Assembly: GCA_024276495.1 (NCBI GenBank)
Contig: JAJRXC010000015.1
Span: 1-45,746, forward strand
Length of the DNA: 45,746 nt
Source of the DNA: Actinomycetes bacterium
Lineage (GTDB): Bacteria > Actinomycetota > Acidimicrobiia > Acidimicrobiales > Aldehydirespiratoraceae
Direction of reading: 5' to 3'
Below, piece by piece: positions 8,978-16,957 of the stretch. Position 1 is the stretch's first letter; each line of letters opens with the position of its first letter. A program made the translations under genes and the position numbers. The notes beneath the pieces were generated by a model that saw nothing but the letters and a program-made list of their open reading frames with translations, did not search any database and was not told the origin of the DNA.

Positions 8978-10267
8978 ATGACCGAACCCTCGGAACCGAT
9001 CACCGATGACCGGCGACGATCGGCGCGCCGTTTGCTTCGCCCGACCGCCACCACGGTCGCCATCGCGCTCCTCGCCTGGATCGGTGTCGCCGGCGCCACC
9101 ACCGGCCCGGGCCCCGACACCGCCGCCACGCCGAGCCCACGGACCGGCGTCCTCGGCGTCGTCGCGCTCGGCACCGGATCGGCTCCGGTGGCGGTCGCCG
9201 ACTCCTACCGGACCGCCGTCGGCCAGAGTCTGACCGTGACCGCTCCGGGCGTCCTCGCGAACGATGCCGACCCGGAGGGGGATCCGATCAGCGCCGTGTT
9301 GCGGGTGGGGCCCGCCAACGGCTCGCTGACCTTCTTGTCGGTCGGTGCCTTCGTCTACACCCCGAGTGCCGGGTTCACCGGCGCCGACTCGTTCACGTAC
9401 TCGGCGACCGACGGGACCGGGGTGTCGGCGCCGGCCGTCGTGACGCTCGAGGTCGGCACGGGCCCACCCACCACGAGCGTTCCCGGGACGACGACCACGA
9501 CGACCGCGCCGACCACGACCGTTCCCGTCACGACGACCACTCCTGTTCCGACCACGACCGCGCCGAGCACGACCGTGCCGCCCGGGACACCCGACGGCGC
9601 CATCCTCTACGCGCAGAGCTGCGCCTCGTGCCATGGCCCGGGGGGCACCGGTGGGTTCGCCCCCTCCCTTTTGGGGACGACGCTCTCCACCGCCCAGCTC
9701 GTCTCGATCACGACCTCGGGAGCCGGCGCCATGCCGGCGTTCGGCGCCTCGCTCACCGGCGCGCAGATCCAGGCCATCGCCGACTATGTCGCCGGCCTGC
9801 AACCGGGAGGGCCGCCCCCACCGGTCCCGCCGCCACCGACGGCTTCGGGGCCCGAGGCGGTGTTCGCCGCGTTCTGTGCGTCGTGCCACGGTCCGGCAGG
9901 CGCCGGGACTCCGCTCGGACCCGACGTGCGAGGTGAGGAGATCCGCGAGATCTTCAGCGTCGTTCGTACGGGCGACGACTCGATGCCCCCGTTCGGGCCC
10001 GCCGTCATCTCCGACGCCGATCTCGACGAGCTCGCCGCCTGGATCGCCGATCTGACCGGTGCCGACTCGGATCGAGACGGCGACGATGGCAACCGGCCCT
10101 CGCGCGAAGACGACGAGGACGACGATGAGCGAGACGACGACTCCCACGACAAGCACGACGACGAGCACGACGACGACGAGCACGACGACGATGAGCACGA
10201 CGACGAGCGGGCCGGGCGGCTGGTGGTCGTTCGTGACGATGACGACGCGGTGAAAGACGACGACTGA
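8978..10267 (+). CDS. Dihaem c-type cytochrome with cadherin-like domain and Asp/His-rich tail
   Basis: The product has 429 residues and starts at an ATG 15 bases after the preceding cytochrome, behind GGAAAGG. It has an N-terminal hydrophobic export segment (TTVAIALLAWIGVAGATT), then a cadherin-like/Big-type beta domain (VAVADSYRTAVGQSLTVTAPGVLAND..FTYSATDGTG). A long Thr/Pro linker separates it from two cytochrome c domains with CASCH motifs at 9620-9634 and 9875-9889. The last ~65 residues are extremely rich in Asp, Glu and His (repeats of DDEHDD). I see no sortase motif or C-terminal membrane helix, so it is probably secreted or retained by partners. The acidic/His tail could bind metal ions or a mineral surface (inference). 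Confidence 0.85.
   Translation: MTEPSEPITDDRRRSARRLLRPTATTVAIALLAWIGVAGATTGPGPDTAATPSPRTGVLGVVALGTGSAPVAVADSYRTAVGQSLTVTAPGVLANDADPEGDPISAVLRVGPANGSLTFLSVGAFVYTPSAGFTGADSFTYSATDGTGVSAPAVVTLEVGTGPPTTSVPGTTTTTTAPTTTVPVTTTTPVPTTTAPSTTVPPGTPDGAILYAQSCASCHGPGGTGGFAPSLLGTTLSTAQLVSITTSGAGAMPAFGASLTGAQIQAIADYVAGLQPGGPPPPVPPPPTASGPEAVFAAFCASCHGPAGAGTPLGPDVRGEEIREIFSVVRTGDDSMPPFGPAVISDADLDELAAWIADLTGADSDRDGDDGNRPSREDDEDDDERDDDSHDKHDDEHDDDEHDDDEHDDERAGRLVVVRDDDDAVKDDD
10150..10209 (+). repeat. 12-bp coding repeat giving the DDEHDD tail
   Basis: Imperfect tandem units of gacgacgagcac encode successive Asp-Asp-Glu-His blocks at the end of the dihaem cytochrome. Slippage could change the copy number in frame. 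The unit is built only of codons already used in the surrounding acidic tail. Confidence 0.75.
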
Positions 10268-10307
10268 GCGTCGGGGCGGACGCCGGCGGGTGGGTATCGA
10301 CCGCGCC

Positions 10308-10321
10308 GGGACCAATGTCCC
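10308..10321. terminator. Weak hairpin between dihaem cytochrome and second EB_dh-like gene
   Basis: GGGAC and GTCCC flank a CAAT loop and are followed by TGTT. The five-pair stem is short and the T-run is poor, so it may be a partial terminator or nothing. The 112-base gap also holds a small GGTTG/CAACC inverted repeat at 10349-10363, just upstream of the AAGGGAG ribosome site. Confidence 0.25.
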
Positions 10322-10379
10322 TGTTCACACGTGAGGATCCGGCCGGACGGTTGAGACACAACCCCCAAGGGAGACTCTC

Positions 10380-11276
10380 ATGAAACGAACCATTCTGGTG
10401 TTGTTCGCCGTCTTGTCGCTGGTGGCAGCCGCGTGCGGCAACGACACCTCCACAACCGCTGAGCAACCCGACACCACCGAGGCGCCGGACACCACCGACG
10501 CGCCCGACACCACCCAGGCACCGACCGTCGACGATGACGACGACGGACCGATGCGAACCATCGAGGCCACGTCCGTCGACGGCATCGTGATCGACGGTGA
10601 CGCCTCCGACTGGGACGGAGTGGCCGGGCTCGACGTCACCCTCGAGGGCATCACCGGCGAGTCCGTCGAAGCCCACCCGGCGACGTTGAAGGTCGCCCAC
10701 GACGGCGAGAACGTCCTCATGCTCCTCCAGGTCGAGGACGACTACGACTGGAACCCCGACGACGCGCACCTCTCGGCGGCCAACGCCATCCAGTGGGCGA
10801 TCGAACCCGACGCGGCCGAACACATGGGCGCCGAGGACGACGACCGTGAGGGCAGCTTCGGCATGGTCGACATCTGGCATTGGGAGCTCGACTGCAGCGC
10901 CGGCCGGCAAAGCGGTGGTGCCGTCTCCGACGCGGGCGAGGGCAAGGATCTCGGCAACGACGCCAACTGCAACTTCGACGACGAGTGGGCGACCAATCCG
11001 ACCACTCGCGAGGACGACAACGGCGACACCGCCGAGAACAGCCTGCTCGGGGTCTGGACCCACACCGCCTCGACGATCGGCGAGGACGGGACCTGGACCT
11101 TCGAGATGCAGCGACCCATGCAGACCGGGGATGCGCAGGACGCCCAGTTCAGTGTCGGCTCGACGGCACGGCTCGCGGTCGCCTACTGGGACGCCGACAA
11201 CGGCCCCGACGGGTGGGACGACGACGAGCACGTGCAGAGCGCCAATCAGGGATGGATCGAGGTGGTCTTCTCCTGA
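10380..11276 (+). CDS. EB_dh-like haem-binding lipoprotein, copy 2
   Basis: The product has 298 residues from an ATG preceded by AAGGGAG. It has a lipobox ([12 protein letters not shown]), an acidic Thr-rich linker, then a domain nearly collinear with the product of 5860-6780. Shared stretches include DDYDW..DDAHLSAA, AIQWAIEP, MVDIWHWEL, AENSLLGVWTH and YWDAD.GPDGW. The conserved cysteine pair (LDCSAG and NCNFDDE) is also kept. The family's known members are haem-b subunits that take electrons from a molybdopterin enzyme. The last common segment ends the protein ('NQGWIEVVF'), as in copy 1. The two copies bracket the two cytochromes, so duplication within the locus is likely. Each copy may serve a different operon product. 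Confidence 0.8.
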   Translation: MKRTILVLFAVLSLVAAACGNDTSTTAEQPDTTEAPDTTDAPDTTQAPTVDDDDDGPMRTIEATSVDGIVIDGDASDWDGVAGLDVTLEGITGESVEAHPATLKVAHDGENVLMLLQVEDDYDWNPDDAHLSAANAIQWAIEPDAAEHMGAEDDDREGSFGMVDIWHWELDCSAGRQSGGAVSDAGEGKDLGNDANCNFDDEWATNPTTREDDNGDTAENSLLGVWTHTASTIGEDGTWTFEMQRPMQTGDAQDAQFSVGSTARLAVAYWDADNGPDGWDDDEHVQSANQGWIEVVFS

Positions 11277-11439
11277 CCCCGCTCCCATGACGCCGCGACC
11301 CTCGCCGCCACCTTCAGAGATGTCGACACCGAGCCGGGTGACCACCGCTTCGACGCGGCGGTCACCCGGCTCCGGCGCGCCCGACCGGGGATTACCCCCG
11401 TCACCGTTCTTCAACGAGACTCGCCGGGTGAGACGCTTC

Positions 11440-12348
11440 ATGTGGGCCGCCGCGACCACCCCACCGCTGGCGTGGACCCTGCAACATCGGCGATCCGATG
11501 CGGTGAGGAACTGGTCCCCGCCGGGCCTGCCCGGTCAGAGGTTCGGCCCGCTGCACGCCCGCACCGGTGGCACCGGCGACCGCGGCATCTTGTTGCTCCA
11601 CGGCCTGGTGTCGACCGGCGACGTGTTCGGCGCCGAGTACGAGGTCCTGGCGGCGAGTCACCGGCTCGTGGTCCCCGACCTGTTGGGCTTCGGCAGGTCG
11701 CTCGACACGACCCGCGCCGCCTTCTCCCCCGACGACCACCTCGACGCGCTCGACGAGCTCGCCGAACGGACCGGTCTCCTCGAGCGGCCGTTGACGATCG
11801 GGGCCCACTCGATGGGCTCGGCGCTGGCCCTGCGCTGGGCGGCCCGCCACCCCGACAGCGTCGAACGGATCGTGTGCTGGGGCGCACCGATCCACCGGTC
11901 GCCCGAGGCCGCACGGTCCGAGCTCTCCGGAAACATGATGGTCCGACTGTTCGCGTTGGACACCGCCGCGGCCCGAGCCGCATGCGCGGCGAGTTGTCGG
12001 CACCGAACCGCAGCCGGATGGCTTGCCGCCGCGCTCGAGCCCAAGCTGCCGGTCCCGCTCACCCGGGCGGCATCGCTGCACACGTGGCCCGCCTATCACG
12101 ACGCGATGGTCGGTCTGGTCATCGAGACCGACTGGGACCGGTTGATCGACGAGCTCGTGGAAGCCGGGATCGGCATCCGTCTGGTGTGGGGCAGCGACGA
12201 CGCGGTGGGCGACCGGGACCACGCCGACGCGATCACGAGACCGCGGGCGGGCGCGGAGATGACGATCGTTCCCGGCGCCGATCACCATCTTCCGCTCAGC
12301 CATCCGTTCGTGTGCCTCGACGACCTGACCGGTTCCGATCGGACGTGA
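11440..12348 (+). CDS. Alpha/beta hydrolase
   Basis: The product has about 302 residues. It shows the alpha/beta-hydrolase core: oxyanion-hole HG in GILLLHGLVSTGD, nucleophile Ser in AHSMGSALALRWA, an acid in WGSDDAVGDRDHA, and a catalytic His in the GADHHLPLSHP stretch. The nucleophile elbow reads A-H-S-M-G rather than the usual G-x-S-x-G, a tolerated change. The start is uncertain: the ATG at 11440 sits behind GGTGAGA, a GTG at 11428 is possible, and an open frame extends far upstream without protein-like sequence. The substrate is unknown. The gene is not obviously part of the redox operon that precedes it. Confidence 0.85.
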   Translation: MWAAATTPPLAWTLQHRRSDAVRNWSPPGLPGQRFGPLHARTGGTGDRGILLLHGLVSTGDVFGAEYEVLAASHRLVVPDLLGFGRSLDTTRAAFSPDDHLDALDELAERTGLLERPLTIGAHSMGSALALRWAARHPDSVERIVCWGAPIHRSPEAARSELSGNMMVRLFALDTAAARAACAASCRHRTAAGWLAAALEPKLPVPLTRAASLHTWPAYHDAMVGLVIETDWDRLIDELVEAGIGIRLVWGSDDAVGDRDHADAITRPRAGAEMTIVPGADHHLPLSHPFVCLDDLTGSDRT

Positions 12349-12429
12349 GCCGACACCGACACTGGGACGAACGACCCTCCCGCGACCTCCCGTCGACGCG
12401 CAGACTTCGAGATGAGGAAAGGAGTCGAG

Positions 12430-13269
12430 ATGAGACACATCGTCGTCGGCGTCGACGGATCCGTCGTCGGGCGCGACGCGCTGCGATGGGCGGTCGGGGT
12501 CGCCGTCCGGGCCGACGCGGAGGTTCACGCCGTCAACTGCTTTCACGACCCGTACTCGGAGGTCACACCGGAGAACCACGACCGGCTCCTGGCCGAACGC
12601 GAACGTGAGTTGGCCGGATCCTGGACGGCGTCCGCTCGGGAGGTGACGTCCGCGCTGACCACCGAGGTCCGGCCGGGTGACCCCCGTGAGGTCCTCGCCC
12701 GGATCAGCGCGACCGACGACGTCGATCTGCTGGTGCTCGGCCGCACGGGCGCCGGCGGCGGCCCCGGCTTTCTCCATCTGGGAAGTGTGGTCGAACACGT
12801 CGCGCACCACCTGTCGGTTCCCCTCGCCGTCATCTCGCCCGGCACTCCCGCGGAGATCGAGCGCATCGTGATCGGCGTCGACGGATCCGCCGCCTCGGCC
12901 GCCGCGGTGGCGTGGACCGCCGACCTCGCCTCGTCGCTCGGCGCCTCCGTGATCGCCGTCAACGTGGCCGAGCCCTTCTTGGAGTGGACACCCGCCGACA
13001 GCCCCGACAACTGGCGGCGCGACACCGAACGTCACATCGCCGAGTGGACCACGCCGCTGACCGACGCCGGCATCGCGGTGCGAGCCATCGCCCACCGTGA
13101 TCTCTACCCGGCCGACGGGCTCCTCGGCGTCTCGGCCACCCGCCACGGCGACCTCCTCGTCGTCGGAACGCGAGGGGTGGGAGGGTTCATCGGTCTGCGG
13201 ACGGGAGGGGTCGCCCTCAAGATCCTCCACCGGGCGAACCTGCCGCTGGTCCTCGTTCCCGAGCACTGA
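12430..13269 (+). CDS. Tandem-domain universal stress protein (UspA family)
   Basis: The product has 279 residues and contains two Usp domains. Each begins with the family's 'IVVGVDGS' or 'IVIGVDGS' strand and ends with a glycine-rich ATP-loop-like segment (LVLGRTGAGGGPGFLHLGS; VVGTRGVGGFIGLRTGG). The first loop is one residue longer than the G-2x-G-9x-G(S/T) consensus and the second lacks the terminal Ser/Thr, so ATP binding is uncertain. The ATG at 12430 has an ideal AAAGGAG at 12418-12424; an ATG at 12412 would remove that site from use. It is followed 15 bases later by a second Usp gene, and the two probably form an operon responding to stress or energy limitation. Confidence 0.9.
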   Translation: MRHIVVGVDGSVVGRDALRWAVGVAVRADAEVHAVNCFHDPYSEVTPENHDRLLAERERELAGSWTASAREVTSALTTEVRPGDPREVLARISATDDVDLLVLGRTGAGGGPGFLHLGSVVEHVAHHLSVPLAVISPGTPAEIERIVIGVDGSAASAAAVAWTADLASSLGASVIAVNVAEPFLEWTPADSPDNWRRDTERHIAEWTTPLTDAGIAVRAIAHRDLYPADGLLGVSATRHGDLLVVGTRGVGGFIGLRTGGVALKILHRANLPLVLVPEH

Positions 13270-13284
13270 CGATCGGGCGGCGCG

Positions 13285-14124
13285 GTGACGGACACGACCC
13301 CCCGACCGCCGGGCGGCATGCGCTTCTCCGACATCGTGGTCGGCGTCGATGGCGACCCTGGTTCGGCCGACGCGGCGACCTGGGCCCTGGGTCGACTCGC
13401 GCCCGGTGGCCGTCTCACCCTCGCCCATGTCACCCCACGGCGAGATGCACGGGCCGACGATCTCCTCGGTGACCTCCTGGACGGTCTCGACGCGACCTCC
13501 CGAGCGGTGTCGATCCGGGCCGACCATCTGATCGGCGACGATGTCGGCGACGTGTTGCTCGATGCCGCGGCCGAGGCCGACGCCGACCTCCTCGTGCTCG
13601 GCAGCCGTCGGCCCTCGGCGTGGCATCTCCGCAACGTCAGTCGCCCCGCGGCGCGGATCCACCGGGCCCGGCAGCTGCCGTTCGCCGTCGTCCGACCGGG
13701 CGCGACGATGGACGTGTCGACCACCTGGGTCGGAATCGACGGAACCGAGGGAAGCTGGGATCTGCTCCGGTGGGTCCACGACCACATCGGTCCGACCGAC
13801 GAGATCACGGCGATCTGGGTCCTCGACCGATCGATGAGCGAGACCGCGGAGATGCCGGTTCGCGACGACGAGGTCCTCCGGCGGGCCGTGCACGCCTACA
13901 TGACCCAGGAGATCGGGTCGATCTTCGGTGCTCGGGCCGAGCGGGTCCGCATCGTCATCGAGACGGGGCACGCCGCGAAGCATCTGGCCGAGGACCGCAC
14001 CCCCGAGGATCTCGTGATCATCGGCCACGACCACCACGGTGTTCTCGAGCGGGCGGTCGGCTCGTCGGTCAGCCTGCAGCTGCTGAATCGCTGTGACGCC
14101 ACGATGATCGTGGCGAGCCGCTGA
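13285..14124 (+). CDS. Universal stress protein family protein, divergent second copy
   Basis: The product has 279 residues from a GTG at 13285 (an in-frame ATG at 13318 is an alternative, directly before the first Usp strand). The first domain opens with DIVVGVDGDPGSADAA and ends at LLVLGSRRPSAWHLRN, which lacks the nucleotide loop. The second opens with TTWVGIDGTEGSWD and ends with VIIGHDHHGVLERAVGSSVS, closer to the ATP-binding consensus. It is therefore a degenerate tandem Usp protein, probably co-expressed with the upstream one. It ends convergently with the cyclase gene. Confidence 0.85.
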   Translation: MTDTTPRPPGGMRFSDIVVGVDGDPGSADAATWALGRLAPGGRLTLAHVTPRRDARADDLLGDLLDGLDATSRAVSIRADHLIGDDVGDVLLDAAAEADADLLVLGSRRPSAWHLRNVSRPAARIHRARQLPFAVVRPGATMDVSTTWVGIDGTEGSWDLLRWVHDHIGPTDEITAIWVLDRSMSETAEMPVRDDEVLRRAVHAYMTQEIGSIFGARAERVRIVIETGHAAKHLAEDRTPEDLVIIGHDHHGVLERAVGSSVSLQLLNRCDATMIVASR

Positions 14125-14142
14125 CCGGATCGGGGCGACCGG

Positions 14143-14160
14143 CGGGCCGAACGGGGCCCG
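14143..14160. terminator. Possible bidirectional hairpin between convergent genes
   Basis: CGGGCC and GGCCCG pair around a six-base loop in the 45-base gap between the Usp and cyclase genes. The stem is six pairs and lacks a T-run on either side. The location fits a shared terminator, but the evidence is thin. Confidence 0.3.
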
Positions 14161-14169
14161 TGCGCCGCG

Positions 14170-14871
14170 TCAGTCGAGGACTCGGCGATACCGCTCGGGC
14201 GACTGTTCGAAGAGCTCGGCGCAACGCGGTGAACAGAACCCGACCCTCGGGTCGCCGGGACCGGGGGACGCGGCCCGGCCGGGCTCCAACCGCATTCCGC
14301 AGACGGGGTCGACGAGCCAGTGGTCGTGATGGTGGCAGGGATCGACCTGGAACAGCTCGATCGCGGCATCGAACCCGCGGACCTCGACCGGGCCGAGCGC
14401 GGTGGCCGCGAGCTCGAGATCCGTCGCGGCGAGAGCGACCGGGCGGGTCATCACCACCGATCCCGGATCGGCGAGCGACGCGAGGCGGGCGGCGAGGTTC
14501 ACGGTGGAACCGAACACGTCGCCGTTGCGCGCCACCACCGATCCGTGATCCGCGCCGGCTCGGGCATCGAACCCCGCGTCGTGGAGCTGCTCGATGAGCG
14601 CGGCGATGCAGCGGAGCGCGTCGTGCGGGTTCGTCGCCTGCAACAACACGCCGTCGCCGGCGGTCTTGACCAGCCGGACCTCATCACCGAGCACCCCCCT
14701 CGTGAGCGATTCGAGGGTGTCGGCCGCATCGGCGCCGGCCTCGTCGCCGTGGACGTTGGTGAGCGATGTGAACTGGATGAGGTCGACGAAGGCGATCGTG
14801 GATGCGACCGATTCCGGCGTCCGGTCATCAGCAGTCGGAGGACGAATCGGTTCGTTCACGTCGGCAGGCAC
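14170..14871 (-). CDS. Class III adenylate cyclase domain fused to a C-terminal YHS domain
   Basis: The product has 233 residues. The cyclase homology domain fills residues ~24-170: the metal Asp in AFVDLIQFTSLT, the second metal Asp and adenine-selecting Lys in VKTAGDGVLL, the second adenine-selecting Asp in GDVFGSTVN, and the transition-state Asn and Arg in VNLAARLA. All catalytic positions are kept, so cAMP formation is plausible, probably as a homodimer. After a His-rich link (CHHHDHW), the last ~50 residues form a YHS-type domain (DPVCGMRLE..VGFCSPRCAELFEQSPERY). YHS domains are linked with metal handling, including copper. No membrane or receiver domain is present. The GTG start at 14871 has a poor ribosome site; a second GTG lies four codons in. 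Confidence 0.88.
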   Translation of the reverse strand: MPADVNEPIRPPTADDRTPESVASTIAFVDLIQFTSLTNVHGDEAGADAADTLESLTRGVLGDEVRLVKTAGDGVLLQATNPHDALRCIAALIEQLHDAGFDARAGADHGSVVARNGDVFGSTVNLAARLASLADPGSVVMTRPVALAATDLELAATALGPVEVRGFDAAIELFQVDPCHHHDHWLVDPVCGMRLEPGRAASPGPGDPRVGFCSPRCAELFEQSPERYRRVLD

Positions 14872-14996
14872 AGGTCGGCGGCAGCATCACCCGTGGCCTC
14901 GGGGGTGACGAGGGTGGCCTCGGGGATCACCGTACACTCGGGCGAATCGACCGGCGAACGACATGCGCGCCGAGCCATCGACACGAGGGGGCGAAC

Positions 14997-15653
14997 GTGC
15001 CGCATCCGCAGAGCAAGCGGGCCAAGGCAGCCAAGCGACAACGGGCCGCGGAGCGTCGGAAGCAGACCGCGGATGACCGCTCGGCCCGAGTGGAGCATCA
15101 CGCCGAGACCGAGGCTCGACGCCAATCCAACCGGGCCCGACGACAACGCCGGGCCCGCGTCTGGAACATCGCGGCGTGGGTGGGATCGCTGGCGGTCGTG
15201 GTCGGCATCGGGTTCGGCCTGTGGCTGGCGCTTCGCCCCGGTCCCGAGCTCGCCGGCGTCGAACGGCCACCCGATGCCGGGCGGGGGCACGTTGCGTCCG
15301 CGGCCTACTCGTCGGGGGCCCCGACCAGCGGTGCCCACGCCAGCCAGTCGCCCACGTGCGGGGTGTACCCCACGCCGCTGGCGCCGAGCCTCGCCGTCCA
15401 CGCGCTCGAGCACGGGGTCGTCGTGCTCTGGTACGACGCCGACCGTCCCGATCTCGCCGCCGAGCTGGCCGATGTCGCCGACAACTGGGACTCCCACGTG
15501 ATCGTGTCGCCCTCGGACAACATCGACTCACCGATCGTCGCGACGGCGTGGAATCGGCGGAAGGCCTACTCCGACGTCGTACCCGAAGTCAACGAGTTCG
15601 TCGACATCTATCGACAGCGGGGTCCCGAGAGCGTTCCCTGCGATCAGCCGTGA
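14997..15653 (+). CDS. DUF3105-family membrane-anchored protein
   Basis: The product has 218 residues from a GTG at 14997 behind GAGGGGG. A very basic N-terminus (about residues 1-55, Arg/Lys/Gln-rich) precedes one membrane helix (IAAWVGSLAVVVGIGFGLWLAL). An extracytoplasmic DUF3105-like domain follows, with the family's 'YSSGAPTSGAHA', 'CGVYPTPLA' and 'HALEHGVVVLWY' motifs. The conserved His residues and Cys suggest a metal site, but the family's function is not established. It is divergent from the cyclase gene across about 125 bases. The open frame continues upstream of the GTG but without protein-like content. Confidence 0.88.
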   Translation: MPHPQSKRAKAAKRQRAAERRKQTADDRSARVEHHAETEARRQSNRARRQRRARVWNIAAWVGSLAVVVGIGFGLWLALRPGPELAGVERPPDAGRGHVASAAYSSGAPTSGAHASQSPTCGVYPTPLAPSLAVHALEHGVVVLWYDADRPDLAAELADVADNWDSHVIVSPSDNIDSPIVATAWNRRKAYSDVVPEVNEFVDIYRQRGPESVPCDQP

Positions 15654-15778
15654 TCCTGCGTTCGACTGGCGACGCGTCGGCCGCCGCCCCGCGCCCGGTG
15701 GCGGACACCCGGCGGCCCGAGGGGACCTGAGCACGACTCGTCGATCTCCCGCCCAGGGTGATACGCCTTTACATTTTG

Positions 15779-15784
15779 TATAAG
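15779..15784 (+). promoter_or_regulatory. Candidate -10 element for the BMP transporter operon
   Basis: TATAAG stands in an AT-rich pocket (15765-15785) that is striking in this GC-rich DNA. It lies about 20 bases before the GGGAGGGAGGGG ribosome-binding region of the first permease. No good -35 hexamer is found 16-18 bases upstream, so the call rests on the -10 match and position. Confidence 0.35.
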
Positions 15785-15817
15785 CTCTCGCAGGTCTCGA
15801 TCGGGAGGGAGGGGACC

Positions 15818-16957
15818 TTGCACAGAATCGTCGGCGCGGTCGTGCCCCTTTTCGCCGCCATCGCAGCCTTCCTCTGTGCGGCGATCATCCTGCTCTTCCT
15901 CGGCACGAACCCGTGGGACGGCTTCACCGCCCTCGTCGACGGTGCGTTCGGCGACGTCAACAGTCTCTCGCAGACCGCGGTGCGGGCGACGCCCCTCCTT
16001 CTCGTCGGGGCCGGGATCTCGATCTCGTTTCGGGCCAGCGTGATCAACATCGGGGGCGAGGGACAGATCGTCGCCGGTGCCCTGCTCTCGACCGTGGTGG
16101 CCCTGCAGCTTCCCGACGTTCCCCGGCCGATGCTGATCCCGACCGTGATGGTGGCCGGATTCCTCGGCGGCGCGTTCTGGGGCGCGATTCCGGGGGTGCT
16201 GAAGGCCTACGCCTCGGTGAACGAGATCCTCAGCACCATCATGTTGAACATCGTCGCCGTGCAGTTTCTCAACTACATGCTGCGCAGCCCGCTCATCGAC
16301 CCGCGCGAGATCGAGGCGGGCACCCGCATTCCCCAGACCGAGCGTCTCTCCGACAACGCGGCGCTCCCGACCCTGATCGACGGAACGCGGCTGCACCTCG
16401 GCGTGCCGATCGCCATCGCCGCGGCCGTCATCGCCTACATCGTGTTGTGGCGCACACCGCTCGGGTTCCGGCTCCGAGCCGTCGGCTTCAGCCCGGACGC
16501 GGCCAAGGCCGCCGGAATCCCGGTGAAGCGCAGCATCGTCGCCGCGTTGGCGCTGAGCGGCGCCATGTCCGGCCTGGCCGGCGCGATTCTCGTCTTCGGC
16601 AGCGAAGGCCAGCGGCTCATCACCGACGGCACGTCGGCGGGGTTCACCGGTTCGGCCGGCTTCAACGGAATCGTCGCCGCCTTGTTCGGCGGTCTGCATC
16701 CCCTCTGGACGATCCCGTCGTCGTTCCTGTTCGGCGGACTGCTGACCGGGGCGACCAGCCTCCAACGGGTGTTGCAGGTGCCGGCATCGATGGCGGTCGC
16801 CCTCAACGGCATCGTCGTCATCTTCGTCGTCAGCAGCGATCGATTCCGGTCCCGGGTCAACACCGCGCTCGCGGCCCGCCGACAGTTCTCGTCCGCCACC
16901 TCCGACGAACCGGTCGACGACGGCACCGACGACGCAGCGATGGCCGCCTCGTCATGA
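15818..16957 (+). CDS. BMP-family (nucleoside-type) ABC transporter permease 1
   Basis: The product has 379 residues from a TTG at 15818-15820. That start is favoured because GGGAGGGAGGGG precedes it by three bases and the signal-like first helix (IVGAVVPLFAAIAAFLCAAIILLFL) follows at once; a GTG at 15758 would add 20 residues containing the -10-like element. About nine or ten helices are visible. Family motifs include FRASVINIGGEGQIVAGAL and, late, 'SAGFTGSAGFNGIVAALFGG', typical of the permeases that serve basic-membrane-protein (BMP/Med) importers for nucleosides. The stop overlaps the next permease (ATGA). The last ~35 residues are a polar cytoplasmic tail. Confidence 0.9.
   Translation: MHRIVGAVVPLFAAIAAFLCAAIILLFLGTNPWDGFTALVDGAFGDVNSLSQTAVRATPLLLVGAGISISFRASVINIGGEGQIVAGALLSTVVALQLPDVPRPMLIPTVMVAGFLGGAFWGAIPGVLKAYASVNEILSTIMLNIVAVQFLNYMLRSPLIDPREIEAGTRIPQTERLSDNAALPTLIDGTRLHLGVPIAIAAAVIAYIVLWRTPLGFRLRAVGFSPDAAKAAGIPVKRSIVAALALSGAMSGLAGAILVFGSEGQRLITDGTSAGFTGSAGFNGIVAALFGGLHPLWTIPSSFLFGGLLTGATSLQRVLQVPASMAVALNGIVVIFVVSSDRFRSRVNTALAARRQFSSATSDEPVDDGTDDAAMAASS

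Noticed and set aside
8069-10315. 748-codon minus-strand open frame opposite the two multihaem cytochrome genes
   Set aside because: It is a high-GC shadow. Its translation is Arg/Gly/Val low-complexity and matches no domain, whereas the plus strand has CXXCH haem domains, signal segments and good ribosome sites.
10846-11439. N-terminal extension of the alpha/beta hydrolase by about 200 codons
   Set aside because: It overlaps the second EB_dh-like gene in another frame and the extension is Ser/Arg/Thr/Pro-rich low-complexity sequence without a ribosome site.
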